A stretch of DNA of 64,000 nt from Neorickettsia sennetsu str. Miyayama (GTDB taxonomy: Bacteria; Pseudomonadota; Alphaproteobacteria; Rickettsiales; Anaplasmataceae): assembly GCF_000013165.1 (NCBI RefSeq), contig NC_007798.1, positions 62,001 through 126,000 of the forward strand, given 5' to 3'. The position numbers and the translations under genes are program-made. Positions 44,724-54,993 of this stretch are shown here, in pieces (the stretch's first letter is position 1; each line of letters starts with the position of its first letter). The notes below the pieces were generated by a model. The model saw nothing but the letters and a program-made list of their open reading frames with translations, made no database searches and was not told where the DNA came from.

Positions 44724-44755
44724 AAGAGGGGCCTTTTATAGGCCCTCTTTTTATT
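44724..44755 (+). terminator. Strong Rho-independent terminator
   Basis: AAGAGGGGCC and GGCCCTCTT form a GC-rich stem (one bulged G) around TTTTATA, followed by TTTTTATTT. Follows the 40-residue ORF and may also act on the convergent minus-strand gene ending at 44771. Confidence 0.85.
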
Positions 44756-44770
44756 TGTGGTACAAAGGGG

Positions 44771-45730
44771 CTACCATGACGCTGTTACATCGTATACTGG
44801 GAGACCTTTAACGTTCTCGTGGTTGCATTCGTATAGCTCTGTACTTACTGCAGGTTTGCTGGAAAAAGATGTTATGGTTGAGGAACAATACGCGGCTGCC
44901 ATGGTACATAGAAGCAATGTTGCTAAGACCGCAAGCGCGATTGCAAAGGTAAGCTCTGCTTTCATGGGCTTTCCGGGACCTAAAATATCTCCCGATAAGC
45001 AGAGGCAAACCGTGAGTATAATAACAACGCAGGAGAATGCGTATAATGCGTAAGGGTTGCGCATAGTATGCGGGCTCAGTTTGTCTAGTAATTGCTCTTT
45101 TGAGCGGTTGTTGCACTTGTAATTGTCGAAGTCCTTAGGACTAATTGTTTCCCAAATAGACAGAACTAGACTGAGCAGTGCTGCTATACCAATTGCAACT
45201 ATCAGAGTAATCTTTCGGGCCGCGTCATTTGGATCTGTGCATACATCAGGCATTTTATTTGCGAGGTGCAGTGAGAATAGCATCACAAGTCCCAGAGCAA
45301 TCAAGAGAAGAAGGAAATATGCTACTGTTCTTGAGGTTCTCATTTTTTGCAGAATGTTACCCTTTTCTCCACCATAGTGCTTAAAGAGCAAGTTTAAGCC
45401 AATACCTTCTCCTGTTTTTGTAAACTGCTCTTTATCCTCTTTCGTAAGAAAACGACTTTGGGAAGAATCTCCAAAATGTTCTCTGAGGAACATTAACATA
45501 AGGGCTTGTACTTCCACACTATTTGAATCTCCTAAGACCCTTCCAAAGACTGCTCTTTGTGCCGCGGAGCTTGCTAAATCTCGTCTGGCTACTAGCTTGA
45601 AGTATCTTGCGTAATAAGTAATCCTGTCATAGTAGTAAAAATTTTTACTAAATAGAGCGTATTTTAAGTTCGTAGCTAAGCGTTTGTTAGGCTCTAGAGC
45701 CTTTCTTAAGCGCATAATTAAGTGTGCCAT
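44771..45730 (-). CDS. Four-helix membrane protein with long N-terminal domain
   Basis: 319 residues from ATG 45730. About 130 soluble residues (basic, helical: MRLRKALEPNKRLATNLKYA onward) precede helices at about 135-153 (AYFLLLLIALGLVMLFSLHL), 173-193 (LIVAIGIAALLSLVLSIWET), 228-249 (YAFSCVVIILTVCLCLSGDI) and 259-285 (LTFAIALAVLATLLLCTMAA). The loop between helices 2 and 3 (KDFDNYKCNNRSKEQLLDKL) and a polar tail fit the four-helix family of 2.8-7.4 kb. This member adds the N-terminal domain, which I do not recognise. Function unknown. Confidence 0.65.
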   Translation of the reverse strand: MAHLIMRLRKALEPNKRLATNLKYALFSKNFYYYDRITYYARYFKLVARRDLASSAAQRAVFGRVLGDSNSVEVQALMLMFLREHFGDSSQSRFLTKEDKEQFTKTGEGIGLNLLFKHYGGEKGNILQKMRTSRTVAYFLLLLIALGLVMLFSLHLANKMPDVCTDPNDAARKITLIVAIGIAALLSLVLSIWETISPKDFDNYKCNNRSKEQLLDKLSPHTMRNPYALYAFSCVVIILTVCLCLSGDILGPGKPMKAELTFAIALAVLATLLLCTMAAAYCSSTITSFSSKPAVSTELYECNHENVKGLPVYDVTASW

Positions 45731-45975
45731 AATGCCTATTAGTTTTTTCTGAGGAGGAGGTTGTACAACAAAATACTTACTGAAATTCTAACTATACTCT
45801 ACACGGCAGTACTAATTTGCAGTAGATCCTAAATTATCGGTGTTCTCTCATATATAGCGAAACAAAAAATCGTCTACCGCTGAAGACACATGCCTCATCC
45901 GAAAAGAGAGAATCAAATACATCTATAAATCAAGAGCACACATCGGAAAGACAAAGCTCTCCAAGTTTAGCTTGA

Positions 45976-47505
45976 CTAAGCATTGGTAGTTTTGCAGCCC
46001 TGCAGCGCACTCGAGAGCGAAGCTAAGTCTCCAATTATACTTTTTTCTTTAATGTCTTCCAATAAATCCCGGTGATATAAACGAAAAGACCCTAACAGGT
46101 TCTTCGCGGCAGTACTTATTCCTGTTACGTCGATATTATCAAAGTAACCCTCATTTGCAGCGAACATAAGAACAACTTGTTCTTCTACCGGCAAGGTTTC
46201 ATGCTGATTTTGTTTTAAGAGCTCAGTAAGCTTTTTGCCTTTTTCTAACAACGCTTGCGTTGTTTCATCGAGGTCTGCGCCAAATTGTGCAAAGGCTTCC
46301 ATTTCTCTATACTGAGCTAGTTCCAATTTGATGGATCTGGCAACCTGTTTTATCGCCTTGATCTGTGCAGCCGAACCAACACGAGATACAGACAGACCGA
46401 CATTTACAGCCGGCTTCACGCCTTTATTGAATAACTCGGTTTCGAGAAAAATCTGTCCGTCAGTAATGGAGATTACGTTAGTTGGAATGTAAGCAGACAC
46501 ATCCCCAGCCTGTGTTTCTATGATTGGGAGAGCTGTAAGCGAGCCTGCACCATGTTTATCAGACATTTTTGCAGCACGCTCAAGTAATCTTGAGTGAATG
46601 TAAAATACATCACCAGGATAGGCTTCGCGACCGGGTGGACGCCTTAAAAGCAAAGACATTTGCCTGTATGCAACGGCGTGTTTAGAAAGGTCGTCGTACA
46701 CAATGAGACAATGCATACCGTTGTCACGGAAGTATTCCCCTATAGAACAACCCGCGTACGGAGCCAGGAACTGCGATTGTGCAGAATCAGATGCGCCCGC
46801 CAACACAATGGTAGTGTAGTCCATGGCACCTTGTTCCTGCAAAGTCTTCATGATTCTTGCGACTGTTGAACATTTTTGACCAATTGCAACGTAAACGCAG
46901 TATAGTTTTTTTTCATCAGGGAGATTCTTATTTATATCTCTCTGATTGATTATGCTATCTAAGGCAATAGTTGTCTTTCCTGTTTGCCTGTCTCCAATGA
47001 TAAGCTCCCTCTGCCCGCGACCAATAGGAATAAGTAAATCAATCACCTTTATTCCCGTTTGAAGAGGCTCTTTTACGGACTGACGGTCTAAAATCCCTGG
47101 TGCTTTTACCTCGATTGGAGAATATGCATCCGCGAAGATTTGCCCAGCACCGTCCAGTGGATTACCTAAAGGATCGATAACTCTACCAAGTAACTTTTTT
47201 CCTACCGGGATGCGCAAAGCCTCCTTCGTACGCCTAACGGTGTCACCTTCCTTTATGTCTTGTGTATTAGTTAAGATAACTATCCCTACGTGATCATATT
47301 CTATGCTTTGTATGAGCCCAATTTCGCCATTCGGAAAAACAACCTTTTCGTTAAACTCCGCATTTTCGAGACCGCAAGCTATTACAACACCGTCCTTGAC
47401 CGAGATTACCTCGCCTATTTCTTCGGAAAAAATCTGCTGATCAAAATCTTTGATTTTTTCCTTTATTATCCTTAAAACTTCGGATGCATTAACGTCTAAA
47501 CTCAT
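45976..47505 (-). CDS. atpA: ATP synthase F1 subunit alpha
   Basis: 509 residues from ATG 47505, full length. Alpha forms the non-catalytic nucleotide sites of the F1 hexamer. Motifs: the beta-barrel ([20 protein letters not shown]), Walker [17 protein letters not shown], Arg finger region [19 protein letters not shown], and the family signature [20 protein letters not shown]. atpH ends 10 nt upstream. The remaining F1 and FO genes are not in the window, consistent with the dispersed ATP synthase loci of Rickettsiales. Confidence 0.98.
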   Translation of the reverse strand: MSLDVNASEVLRIIKEKIKDFDQQIFSEEIGEVISVKDGVVIACGLENAEFNEKVVFPNGEIGLIQSIEYDHVGIVILTNTQDIKEGDTVRRTKEALRIPVGKKLLGRVIDPLGNPLDGAGQIFADAYSPIEVKAPGILDRQSVKEPLQTGIKVIDLLIPIGRGQRELIIGDRQTGKTTIALDSIINQRDINKNLPDEKKLYCVYVAIGQKCSTVARIMKTLQEQGAMDYTTIVLAGASDSAQSQFLAPYAGCSIGEYFRDNGMHCLIVYDDLSKHAVAYRQMSLLLRRPPGREAYPGDVFYIHSRLLERAAKMSDKHGAGSLTALPIIETQAGDVSAYIPTNVISITDGQIFLETELFNKGVKPAVNVGLSVSRVGSAAQIKAIKQVARSIKLELAQYREMEAFAQFGADLDETTQALLEKGKKLTELLKQNQHETLPVEEQVVLMFAANEGYFDNIDVTGISTAAKNLLGSFRLYHRDLLEDIKEKSIIGDLASLSSALQGCKTTNA

Positions 47506-47515
47506 TTTTTCCTTC

Positions 47516-48040
47516 TTATTGAAATATCTCGAGAATTGTACTTTGTCCTATACTTTTACATTTTGCTAACCTTCCAGCGATGGAAAGGTCTATCATTATT
47601 GAATTTATTTTAATTGTCAGTCCGCCCAGGATAGAGCGATTCACTTTTTGAGCGATGTTAATCTTTTTCAGATAAGGGAATTTGATAAGCAGTGCATCCG
47701 CAACTTCCTTTTTAGCCGTGGCACTTAAGCGGCTATACGACTCCACCCTTGCGTCTGCCTCTTTCCTGTTTTTTTTCACTATTTCTATGTACCCTAGCAG
47801 TACTGTAGTGCAGAGAAAGCCACGGTGATTTGCAAGAAGGAGCTTACATAAATTTTTAAGTTCGCACGGGAGATGCAGTCTATCAAGCACATGTAGCTTG
47901 GTGCTGGTCTTTACCTTTGCGAAAGAAAGGAAGTTGTTTTCACTGAGCAAACCCAAGAACTTATTAGCATCACTCTCCAATCTGGGACCGCAAACTGCAT
48001 ACAAGGACTGCGCATATCTACCGGCTATGTACTGTTGCAT
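47516..48040 (-). CDS. atpH: ATP synthase F1 subunit delta
   Basis: 174 residues from ATG 48040. Delta clamps F1 to the FO stator. Helical N-terminus with [12 protein letters not shown], then [20 protein letters not shown], and the diagnostic C-terminal segment [20 protein letters not shown]. Immediately upstream of atpA on the same strand, the usual order. fthC lies 82 nt further upstream on the same strand. Confidence 0.95.
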   Translation of the reverse strand: MQQYIAGRYAQSLYAVCGPRLESDANKFLGLLSENNFLSFAKVKTSTKLHVLDRLHLPCELKNLCKLLLANHRGFLCTTVLLGYIEIVKKNRKEADARVESYSRLSATAKKEVADALLIKFPYLKKINIAQKVNRSILGGLTIKINSIMIDLSIAGRLAKCKSIGQSTILEIFQ

Positions 48041-48122
48041 TTACTTTGCTGCACGAACACACAGGCACATTCTCTTACAGCTTGAGCATTTTTGCAAATC
48101 CAACCGTACTCCTTCTTTCGTC

Positions 48123-48704
48123 TTAGCACAAATTATTTTTTAGGATACTGCATGTCTGGTATACCGTTGTTGGTGTAATGATCGAGTCAAGAGCTTGGTC
48201 GTGTGCTTCAATTACCAGATCGTGACAAAGTTGTTCGTCATATGCTAATCCAATGTACAGTGTATTGCAGCCGTTCGATCTCGAATGATTAATAAATCTA
48301 TCAAAAAATCCCCTACCAAAACCTAATCTGTGACGATCACAATTAAAGGCTACTAAAGGGACAAATACTAATTCAGGTATAATATTTTCGCCCCTTGCAG
48401 GATAGTAAATATTGAGTTTGCTGTATTTTACTAAGATGTCACCTTTTTTCCATGTTCTGAAACACATTCTTTGATCACTCAAAATGCATGGAAGGGAGAA
48501 GACTTTATCATACAATTCATCCAGAAGCAGCGCCGGATCAACTTCTCCATCAATTGGTAAATACAGCCCAATGGTTTTGTAGTTTTTAAAGTCCAATGTT
48601 TTGAGAAGATTTTGCACTATGAGCCTGTCGAGCAACGCTTTGTTTGCGATGCTTTTTCTTATTTTGCGGTATTTCTCGCGCAACTGAACTTTATCTCCAC
48701 TCAT
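48123..48704 (-). CDS. 5-formyltetrahydrofolate cyclo-ligase
   Basis: 193 residues from ATG 48704. Converts 5-formyl-THF to 5,10-methenyl-THF with ATP, restoring folate for Fmt and nucleotide synthesis. KVQLREKYRKIRKSI is the family start. TIGLYLPIDGEVDPALLL, the VPLVAFNCDRHRLGFGRGFF box (D..G.RLGxGxGxYD-like, ending GRGFFDRF) and the late ITPTTVYQT strand are seen. Usually named ygfA/fau. Minus-strand series ispF, fthC, atpH, atpA with small gaps, possibly one transcript. Confidence 0.93.
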   Translation of the reverse strand: MSGDKVQLREKYRKIRKSIANKALLDRLIVQNLLKTLDFKNYKTIGLYLPIDGEVDPALLLDELYDKVFSLPCILSDQRMCFRTWKKGDILVKYSKLNIYYPARGENIIPELVFVPLVAFNCDRHRLGFGRGFFDRFINHSRSNGCNTLYIGLAYDEQLCHDLVIEAHDQALDSIITPTTVYQTCSILKNNLC

Positions 48705-48750
48705 GGACGTTTTTTTGTATGAACTGTCTTACTGATTACTCTTTGAAAAG

Positions 48751-49257
48751 CTATGGTCTTATTTTAGTCAGTGAAACAATCGCGTATGCTGCGATTCCTT
48801 CTTTACGTCCTTCAAAGCCTAGTTTTTCGGTTGTTGTTGCTTTTACATTGATCTGCTCTTTCCTAACACAAAGTAAGTCTGCTACCTGTTGCTGCATCTC
48901 GCTTTTGTATTGCTGAATTCTCGGTGTTTCACACACTATTGTAAGATCTGCGTTATTTACCACGTACCCAGCTCTTTGAATGAGCGTTACTACATGTTCT
49001 ACAAAGTAAGATGATGACTTTCCCCTCCATTTTTCGTCTGTATCAGGAAAAAGCATGCCTATATCATTTGCACCTTCTATACATGCTGCGCCAAGCAGTG
49101 CGTCAACCAATGCATGCAGCGCAACATCACCATCTGAGTGTGCAATGACTTTGTACTCGCAGGGCACAGACACTCCGCACAAGACAATACAGGTATTGCC
49201 AGTTTTTACAGGTTTGTCTATCTTGTGGACATCGTATCCGAATCCAACACGGTACAT
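48751..49257 (-). CDS. ispF: 2-C-methyl-D-erythritol 2,4-cyclodiphosphate synthase
   Basis: 168 residues from ATG 49257. IspF makes the cyclic diphosphate of the MEP isoprenoid pathway. GFGYDVHKI (metal Asp and His), [20 protein letters not shown] (family signature) and [13 protein letters not shown] are all intact. [20 protein letters not shown] is the usual end. Other MEP genes are not in the window. Confidence 0.97.
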
Positions 49258-49501
49258 AGCAAGGCCGAATGATGTATCACGAGCGACAGACTCCTAACAC
49301 GAATCTTAGAAAAAGAAAATGTTTTCTTTTGTTCTTATCCTCAATAGCACCCGATTTATTTATGCTTGAAATCATTTGTTTCATGCTCAGTATGCGTGTA
49401 AGTGAGCATTTATGACATACGCAACCCTACGACTTAAAGAGATGACACGGTTGTGGAATGTTAAGTCAAAGGGTATGATGTGTGAAATCGTTTCTCGTTT
49501 T

Positions 49502-49573
49502 GCCGCTATAGCCCAGTGGTAGCGCGCTTCATTGGTAATGAAGAGGTCTCAAGTTCGATTCTTGATAGCGGCA
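49502..49573 (+). tRNA. tRNA-Thr with GGU anticodon
   Basis: Acceptor GCCGCTA/TAGCGGC with discriminator A. D arm AGCCCAGTGGTAGCGC. Anticodon stem CTTCA/TGAAG with loop TTGGTAA (anticodon GGT, reads ACC/ACU). T arm with TTCGATT. CCA not encoded. It ends 13 bp before the lolC/E start on the same strand. Confidence 0.93.
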
Positions 49574-49586
49574 CCGCCTTCTGCAA

Positions 49587-50810
49587 ATGTTTGTTATAAA
49601 GCTGGAGCTTGAGCTTGCGTTTAGTTATTTGATCTCCAAGAGTTTCAGAGGGCTTGTCACCTTTCTTTCTCTTATTGGTGTAGCCATTGGAGTTGCCTCG
49701 TTAATAGTTGTCACGTCTGTCATGGACGGTTTCAAGGCGGAGCTCATTTCAAACATCGTGGGTATGAGTGGTCATGTGAACATTTGGTTTCAAAGAAGTA
49801 CAAATGAAAATGAAGATGTGATGCGTCTACGTTCCCTTGCGACCGGAATGCCTCATGTTGCTAAGGTAGTTCCAGCTCTTGAGGCGAGGGCAATCATTTC
49901 AAATGAGCTGACAAACGTAGGTGTCCTTGTTAGAGGAATGGAGCTAAATGATTTTGAGAGGGAATCACTCGTTACGGAGAAAATTATCCAAGGAAAGGTT
50001 GCAGATTTTGAAGATGGTATCGTAATTGGTACGAGAATGGCCAAAGAGCTAGGAGTGAATGTGGGCGATGAGGTGAGGTTTTTATCTGCGTCATACACCA
50101 ATACAATCCTTGGTCCAATACCTAGGATGAAGCATTTGAAAGTAGCAGCTATTTTTGCTCTTGGGCTTGTTGAATACGACAGTACACTTGTGTACATGCC
50201 ATTTAACATAGCATCAACTTTTTTCCGTTCTGAAATGAACACGGCAAGTATCTACCTAGACGATCCCTATTTTGCTTCTGACGTATCGGAGCGTATAAAA
50301 GAAAAGCTTCCGAATTTACATGTAACTAACTGGCAAGATGTTGGTAATCCTTACTTTCGTGCTCTGAAGGTCGAAAAAGCAGTGATGTCGGTTGTTCTAT
50401 TGATGATTGTGCTTGTAGCAGCATTCAATATCGTTTCAGGGTTATTCATGTTGGTGGACGAGAAAAAGCAATCTGTTGCTATTTTGCGTACCATGGGTAT
50501 GACGGGGGCAAGTATTGTTAGAATCTTTATTTTCTGCGGCAGCATAATAGGATTAGTTGGCACTGGTCTGGGTGTGATGTTTGGTCTTTTGATAGCTGTC
50601 AATATTAACAGGCTGAGATTTTTTATAGAGTGGCTTACCGGAGAGACTATCTTCGATCCGTCTGTGTATTTTGTTGATAAAATACCAGTTTTGCTTGACC
50701 CTGCAAGTGTTGGGTTGATAGCTCTATTCACAATTTTAATAACGTTCTTTGCGACTATTCCCCCGGCTTACAAAGCCTCGAAACAAAGTCCTGGATCTAT
50801 TTTGCGCTGA
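49587..50810 (+). CDS. Lipoprotein-releasing ABC transporter permease LolC/E
   Basis: 407 residues from ATG 49587. With LolD and its partner permease it releases lipoproteins from the inner membrane to LolA. Helix 1 (about 23-45, VTFLSLIGVAIGVASLIVVT), a periplasmic domain to about 260, then three helices (VMSVVLLMIVLVAAFNIVSG, IFIFCGSIIGLVGTGLGVMF and VGLIALFTILITFFATIPPA), the FtsX/LolE plan. EKKQSVAILRTMGMTGASIV before helix 3 is the family cytoplasmic motif. LolC and LolE cannot be told apart here. lolD is not adjacent. The tRNA-Thr just upstream probably shares the transcript. Confidence 0.93.
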   Translation: MFVIKLELELAFSYLISKSFRGLVTFLSLIGVAIGVASLIVVTSVMDGFKAELISNIVGMSGHVNIWFQRSTNENEDVMRLRSLATGMPHVAKVVPALEARAIISNELTNVGVLVRGMELNDFERESLVTEKIIQGKVADFEDGIVIGTRMAKELGVNVGDEVRFLSASYTNTILGPIPRMKHLKVAAIFALGLVEYDSTLVYMPFNIASTFFRSEMNTASIYLDDPYFASDVSERIKEKLPNLHVTNWQDVGNPYFRALKVEKAVMSVVLLMIVLVAAFNIVSGLFMLVDEKKQSVAILRTMGMTGASIVRIFIFCGSIIGLVGTGLGVMFGLLIAVNINRLRFFIEWLTGETIFDPSVYFVDKIPVLLDPASVGLIALFTILITFFATIPPAYKASKQSPGSILR

Positions 50811-50864
50811 GGTTCTCCTTAGGTTGTTTTTCGATAAAATTATGCTGTAACTTGCTCTGCATGA

Positions 50865-51256
50865 ATAACACCTTCTTTGATCATCTGGGAAAGGGATAGA
50901 TGTGCGGGATTGGTTTTCGCGACAATAAGGAAACCTGCTGTATCTTTATCTAGTCGGTGCACTATCCCTGGGCGAGATGAGTCAAGACTACTGAGTTTTT
51001 CCGTAGGATAGTGGTGCTCAAGAATGTTGACGAGCGTTTGCTCTCTGTTACCTATTCCAGGATGAACAACAAGACCAGCAGGCTTATAAATGACAAGTAG
51101 GCAATCGTCCTCGTATCTTACATCTAGAGGTTGTATAAATGCATGTCTAGGTTTTTGCTCCAAGGGTAGATCAAACAAGTGGTATTCCTCACCGATCACA
51201 ACCCGTCTAGAGGGCTCCAACTGAATCTTTCCTTCGGATTCAATTCTACTACCTTT
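50865..51256 (-). pseudogene. Inverted internal fragment of rluD
   Basis: The minus strand repeats 56195-56586 of rluD with only a few changes over 392 bp (for example LEQKPRHAFIQ for LERKPRHAFVQ). It covers the end of the S4-like part and the catalytic core through HRLDKDTAGFLIVAKTNPA. It lacks the rluD start and all after IKEGVI, where sequence diverges at once and a stop follows at about 50840. The frame is intact, but without start and C-terminus it cannot be a working synthase. Opposite orientation to the full gene ~5 kb away, so it forms a large inverted repeat around fba and xer. Confidence 0.9.
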
Positions 51257-51710
51257 ATCACAACGGGGAGTTTAATTATTGCTCCGCTTTTCTTTCATTG
51301 GTGCTGTGCCCGCTAATTATCCAACTCCGCTTGATAAAGAAGTTACTCTCCTAAGAACGACAATCTCAATAAATAAGGGCAGTGCAACGAATGGGCCTGA
51401 ATTTCGTGGAAATGGTCGGAACCAGATAATGGTTCACAGCAAGCTTGAACAGCATTGACGGTATTTCCATATATAGCGTTTGTAACACACGTTTATTGAT
51501 TGTAATAGATATAGCACTACTTTCTTAACATTAGAATTAATAAATTGGACTACCTGAGCCTCACCCTATTTGAGAGTGTGTGAGTTAAGCCCTCTGAGGG
51601 TTAAGATTTTCAATAAAAAATAATATAACCTTAATATATAAAATTCATGATGGACACATCAAGCCTTTCATCCAGAACGGCATCCCTTTAAGTAGCAATC
51701 TAGGAACACT
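51257..51710. other. Spacer with AT-rich promoter-like region
   Basis: No gene. Homology to rluD ends near 51256. TTGAGAGTGTGTG-like and TAATATATAAAA stretches near 51560-51645 may hold the promoter of 51711. Nothing else seen. Confidence 0.5.
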
Positions 51711-52274
51711 GTGCTTATAGCTCACATATTTTCCAAGCAGAGAGTCTTATGCATTTTTGCACTCTTTGTATTACTGTTTATTTCTGGTGTACTGATAGGG
51801 AATCTCGCTTTACTAAGTAGTGCGGAAACTTCTCCTTACAATAAGAAGGCAGTTTGGGTATTGAATATCTTTGCTGTATTGTCTGTATTTATTCTTTTCT
51901 TGTGCTATACGGCAAATGGGATTCCCATTTGCCTTGGATTGCAAGGAGAGCAAAAGACACCAAAAGTTCTAGACCCCACAGGTATTGTTTCCCACTGGCA
52001 TATTTTTACACCGGAAAGTCCAGAAACACACAAGATTTCTGTATGTGGATCAAAAAAACAGCTAGAGATGCTAAATGAAATTATTGATCAGGCATTCGCA
52101 AGTGGACTACAGGAAATTCAAAATAACACACCATCAGAAACAAACCTTCTTGACCATGCAGCACCTGCTACAATATGTTCCCCCATAATTGCACAAAGCG
52201 TACTACAGCGACCTCAAAACAGCATGTTCCTGGTAGAGCAACCTTCTGGATATGTATCCCAAACCTCTCGTTAG
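51711..52274 (+). CDS. Two-helix membrane protein with hydrophilic tail
   Basis: 187 residues from GTG 51711 (TAGGAACACT before it). Helices at about 11-35 (VLCIFALFVLLFISGVLIGN) and 47-66 (AVWVLNIFAVLSVFILFLCY) are followed by ~115 polar residues. The hairpin-plus-tail plan matches the 54994 gene and its broken copy at 57358, and the position next to an rluD fragment repeats the pattern seen there. Direct sequence similarity to them is weak. Function unknown. Confidence 0.6.
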   Translation: MLIAHIFSKQRVLCIFALFVLLFISGVLIGNLALLSSAETSPYNKKAVWVLNIFAVLSVFILFLCYTANGIPICLGLQGEQKTPKVLDPTGIVSHWHIFTPESPETHKISVCGSKKQLEMLNEIIDQAFASGLQEIQNNTPSETNLLDHAAPATICSPIIAQSVLQRPQNSMFLVEQPSGYVSQTSR

Positions 52275-52545
52275 ATCTATGCATCTTCCGACACAGCAAC
52301 ATTACAGACTAGCATATGACTATATCTCTGTTCCGACCTCTAGATGGAAAAACATGGCGATATCACACGAAAAACAGTTAATGAGAACGCCTGTGTTAAC
52401 CCACCACTCATAAAAAGTAATGCGACTTATTTCTGAGAACACACAAAATCAACAGTCCACAGGTACAAGCTACTACCTAAATACGTGACCACTAATTGAT
52501 ACGGATACAGGCTCCGATGAACCAACTGCAAGCGCGTCACACGTC

Positions 52546-53439
52546 TTACTGTTTATACAACGAGATAATTTCTGAAAGCATTGCAAGGGATTCCCTATGA
52601 GGCCTTTGAAAAGCATTCCTACCTATTATGGATCCGTTGCCGCCACCCCTCTTGATTGCTCTAACCTCTTCATAGAGCGCAGGTAACTCCTTATTTTGCC
52701 CACCAGAAAATAACACCAACCTTTTACCAGTAAAGCAGGATCTAACTATCACCTCCACTCTTTTCGAAAGCTCCTCTATTGAGGAAAGACTACTCTTTTT
52801 GTTGGCAAGATTGGAAGTAGGCAATTTCACCTTAACAATGTCAGCACCAAGAAGACATGCCATATGCGCTGCATACGAAACGACATCCAACGCGGTTTCG
52901 TCCTTAGCAGAGAGCTCACCACCACGTGGATAGGACCACACCACAACAACAAGACCAAGCGCCTTAGCCTGCGCTACAACTTTTGCAGCCTCAGTAAGCA
53001 TCGAACAATAACTCTCAGAGCCAGGATAAATGGTCAACCCTACACCAACGCAACCTAACCTGGTAGCGTCTTCCGGCGTACTGATAAAGGACTGGTTAGG
53101 CGAACAACTCTTAGGAAAAAGCTTGCTAGCGCTATTAAGCTTCAAAATCAGCGGCACACGGTTGGGATATTTATGTGCTACATCCTGCAGCATCGAAAGT
53201 GGAGCCGCATATGCGCTTAAGCCAGCATCAATTGCCAACTTAATATGGTACTCAGGATCATAAGCTGAGGGGTTACTGTGGAAACTCTCATCCGGACCAT
53301 GCTCAAACCCCTGGTCTACAGGTAGAATTAACAACCTTCCCGTACCACCAAGATGACCATGTTCCAATACCCTTACAAGGTTTGTTCTAGAACCAGGAGA
53401 GTTATGAGAATACGCTGACAGTATCTTATCGAGACTCAT
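52546..53439 (-). CDS. Class I fructose-bisphosphate aldolase (DhnA type)
   Basis: 297 residues from ATG 53439 (MSLDKILSAYS, the family start); a GTG 63 nt upstream is in frame. Cleaves fructose 1,6-bisphosphate by Schiff base. Seen: GTGRLLILPVDQGFEHGPDE, the barrel, GADIVKVKLPTSNLA holding the Schiff-base Lys, and VLFSGGQNKELPALYEEVRA. The FbaB/DhnA class is unrelated to class II aldolases. In Anaplasmataceae, which do not use glucose, it probably works in gluconeogenesis (inference). Stands alone; upstream 360 bp is shared with the divergent xer gene. Confidence 0.92.
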   Translation of the reverse strand: MSLDKILSAYSHNSPGSRTNLVRVLEHGHLGGTGRLLILPVDQGFEHGPDESFHSNPSAYDPEYHIKLAIDAGLSAYAAPLSMLQDVAHKYPNRVPLILKLNSASKLFPKSCSPNQSFISTPEDATRLGCVGVGLTIYPGSESYCSMLTEAAKVVAQAKALGLVVVVWSYPRGGELSAKDETALDVVSYAAHMACLLGADIVKVKLPTSNLANKKSSLSSIEELSKRVEVIVRSCFTGKRLVLFSGGQNKELPALYEEVRAIKRGGGNGSIIGRNAFQRPHRESLAMLSEIISLYKQ

Positions 53440-53502
53440 AAAATGTGCTTCAACCACGGGATTGTAGAAATTTATCTCAGGAAAATCAACTCTACACAGC
53501 AC

Positions 53503-53864
53503 GGATCATCTATAAAAATAGAGAAAGTACGTTTCTCGGTACTGACATCACGATAAGAAGAACCATGAGACGTATGTTGGGTCTATAAAACATGTTTCAT
53601 CCGAAAACCAAGATATTTAAGGCTGGAAGCACGAGCTACTCAACCTCGTTATTTGGATTTGCTATAATCATAGTATCAGAAAGAAAGTATCCAAATTGCA
53701 ACTGCACAACAAATTGGAACTCACCAGGTAACCTTTTTTCAAAGTGAGATTGTTATTACTGAATAGGCATTTGAAATTTTCTTTGTTAGGTACTGTCTTG
53801 TCCTGGAGCTTTTCACAGAAAAAGTGCGGCAACCTAATTATACGATTCACTATGGGATTGGTGT
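53503..53864. promoter_or_regulatory. Divergent spacer fba / xer
   Basis: About 360 bp that must hold both promoters. No hairpin or ORF I can support. Confidence 0.45.
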
Positions 53865-54782
53865 ATGCAAGCGAGTGATTGCAAATATGTGGAACAGTTT
53901 CTGGAAAAGATCCTGGTTGAGAGAAATGCCACACTTAACACGATCAGCAGCTATCGGACCGATCTTAGATTGTTAAGCACCTTTCTCAAAAAAAGGGGTC
54001 TAAAAGATGCATCAAAAGAGAATTTATATGAATACATCGCCAACTTGCGAGCTCAACAGCTCTCCAATGCAACAATACGAAGGAAAATAGCGACTTTTAG
54101 ACAATTTTTCTCATTCTTATACTCCGAAAAAATCTCCAGTACCAATCCAGCTCAAAGTCTTGAGCTTCCCAAAAAGACGTTAGTACTGCCTAGGTACCTG
54201 ACCAAAGAAGAAGTTTTCTCCTTACTTACTTTCTTAGAAGCAGGGCAGCCTGCAACCCTACGATTGTATGCAATCCTGGAGATCTTATATTCCTCTGGTA
54301 TGCGGGTCTCCGAACTTATAAACATGAAAGTTTCCGACATACGACCGCTTCTTAATGGGCAGCAGCATATCATCATTGTTGGGAAGGGTAGAAAGGAGAG
54401 AATATTGCCATTCTCTAAGAAAGCAATACAAGTGCTCAAGCTGTATCTAACTTCCTACCAAAGCAATTCCCCTTGGCTTTTTCCGGGGGCAGGGAGAAAA
54501 GATAGACCAATGTCAAGACAAAGGTTAGGACAGCTCCTGAAAGAACTTGCACTAAAGTGCAAAATCGATCCCAAACGAATTTCTCCACATGTTATCCGCC
54601 ACTCGTTTGCAACACACCTACTGGATAATGGAATGGACATTAAGGTTGTACAAGATTTACTAGGACATGCACAGATTACAACCACTCAAATTTATACCCA
54701 CATTTCACAACACAAGCTCCATAAGGAAATTGAAGCAAAGCATCCACTCTCCTCAAAAGAAATCGGAAAAACACCTTTTTAA
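53865..54782 (+). CDS. Tyrosine recombinase XerC/XerD
   Basis: 305 residues from ATG 53865. Xer recombinases resolve chromosome dimers at dif. N-terminal SAM-like DNA-binding domain (VEQFLEKILVERNATLNTIS, SSYRTDLRLLSTFLKKRG). The catalytic domain has Arg in YSSGMRVSELINMKVSDI, Lys in VGKGRKERILPF, HVIRHSFATHLLDNGMD (His, Arg), LLGHAQITTTQIYTH (His and nucleophile Tyr). All catalytic residues are present, and length is typical of XerD. It is not in a mobile-element context; no attachment repeats were found. No dif-like site recognised nearby. XerD is favoured by the sequence but not certain. Confidence 0.93.
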   Translation: MQASDCKYVEQFLEKILVERNATLNTISSYRTDLRLLSTFLKKRGLKDASKENLYEYIANLRAQQLSNATIRRKIATFRQFFSFLYSEKISSTNPAQSLELPKKTLVLPRYLTKEEVFSLLTFLEAGQPATLRLYAILEILYSSGMRVSELINMKVSDIRPLLNGQQHIIIVGKGRKERILPFSKKAIQVLKLYLTSYQSNSPWLFPGAGRKDRPMSRQRLGQLLKELALKCKIDPKRISPHVIRHSFATHLLDNGMDIKVVQDLLGHAQITTTQIYTHISQHKLHKEIEAKHPLSSKEIGKTPF

Positions 54783-54993
54783 GTGGAAACAAATACATCA
54801 ACTGCTCAATGTATTTACACCAGGGGCTAACACATCGTTAAATATGAATGGTTCATACTTGAATTTAAATAGTCTTGAATATCTGTGAAATAACATTAAA
54901 ATATATTCGATAACGCATACATAGAGCATAAATTTGTGTGTTTCCACGCCGTTGTTTGAGGGTGTGTTAAGTTGTTTTTTTGTGGAGTAAAGA

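Noticed and set aside
49502-49580. tRNA-Thr or tRNA-Cys as island insertion sites
   Set aside because: No duplicated tRNA 3' end or integrase was found near either tRNA; the neighbours are core or efflux genes.
53865-54782. Xer-like recombinase as integrase of a mobile element
   Set aside because: It has full XerC/XerD architecture, with no attachment-site repeats, tRNA target or cargo around it. The nearby rluD repeats are gene fragments, not att sites.
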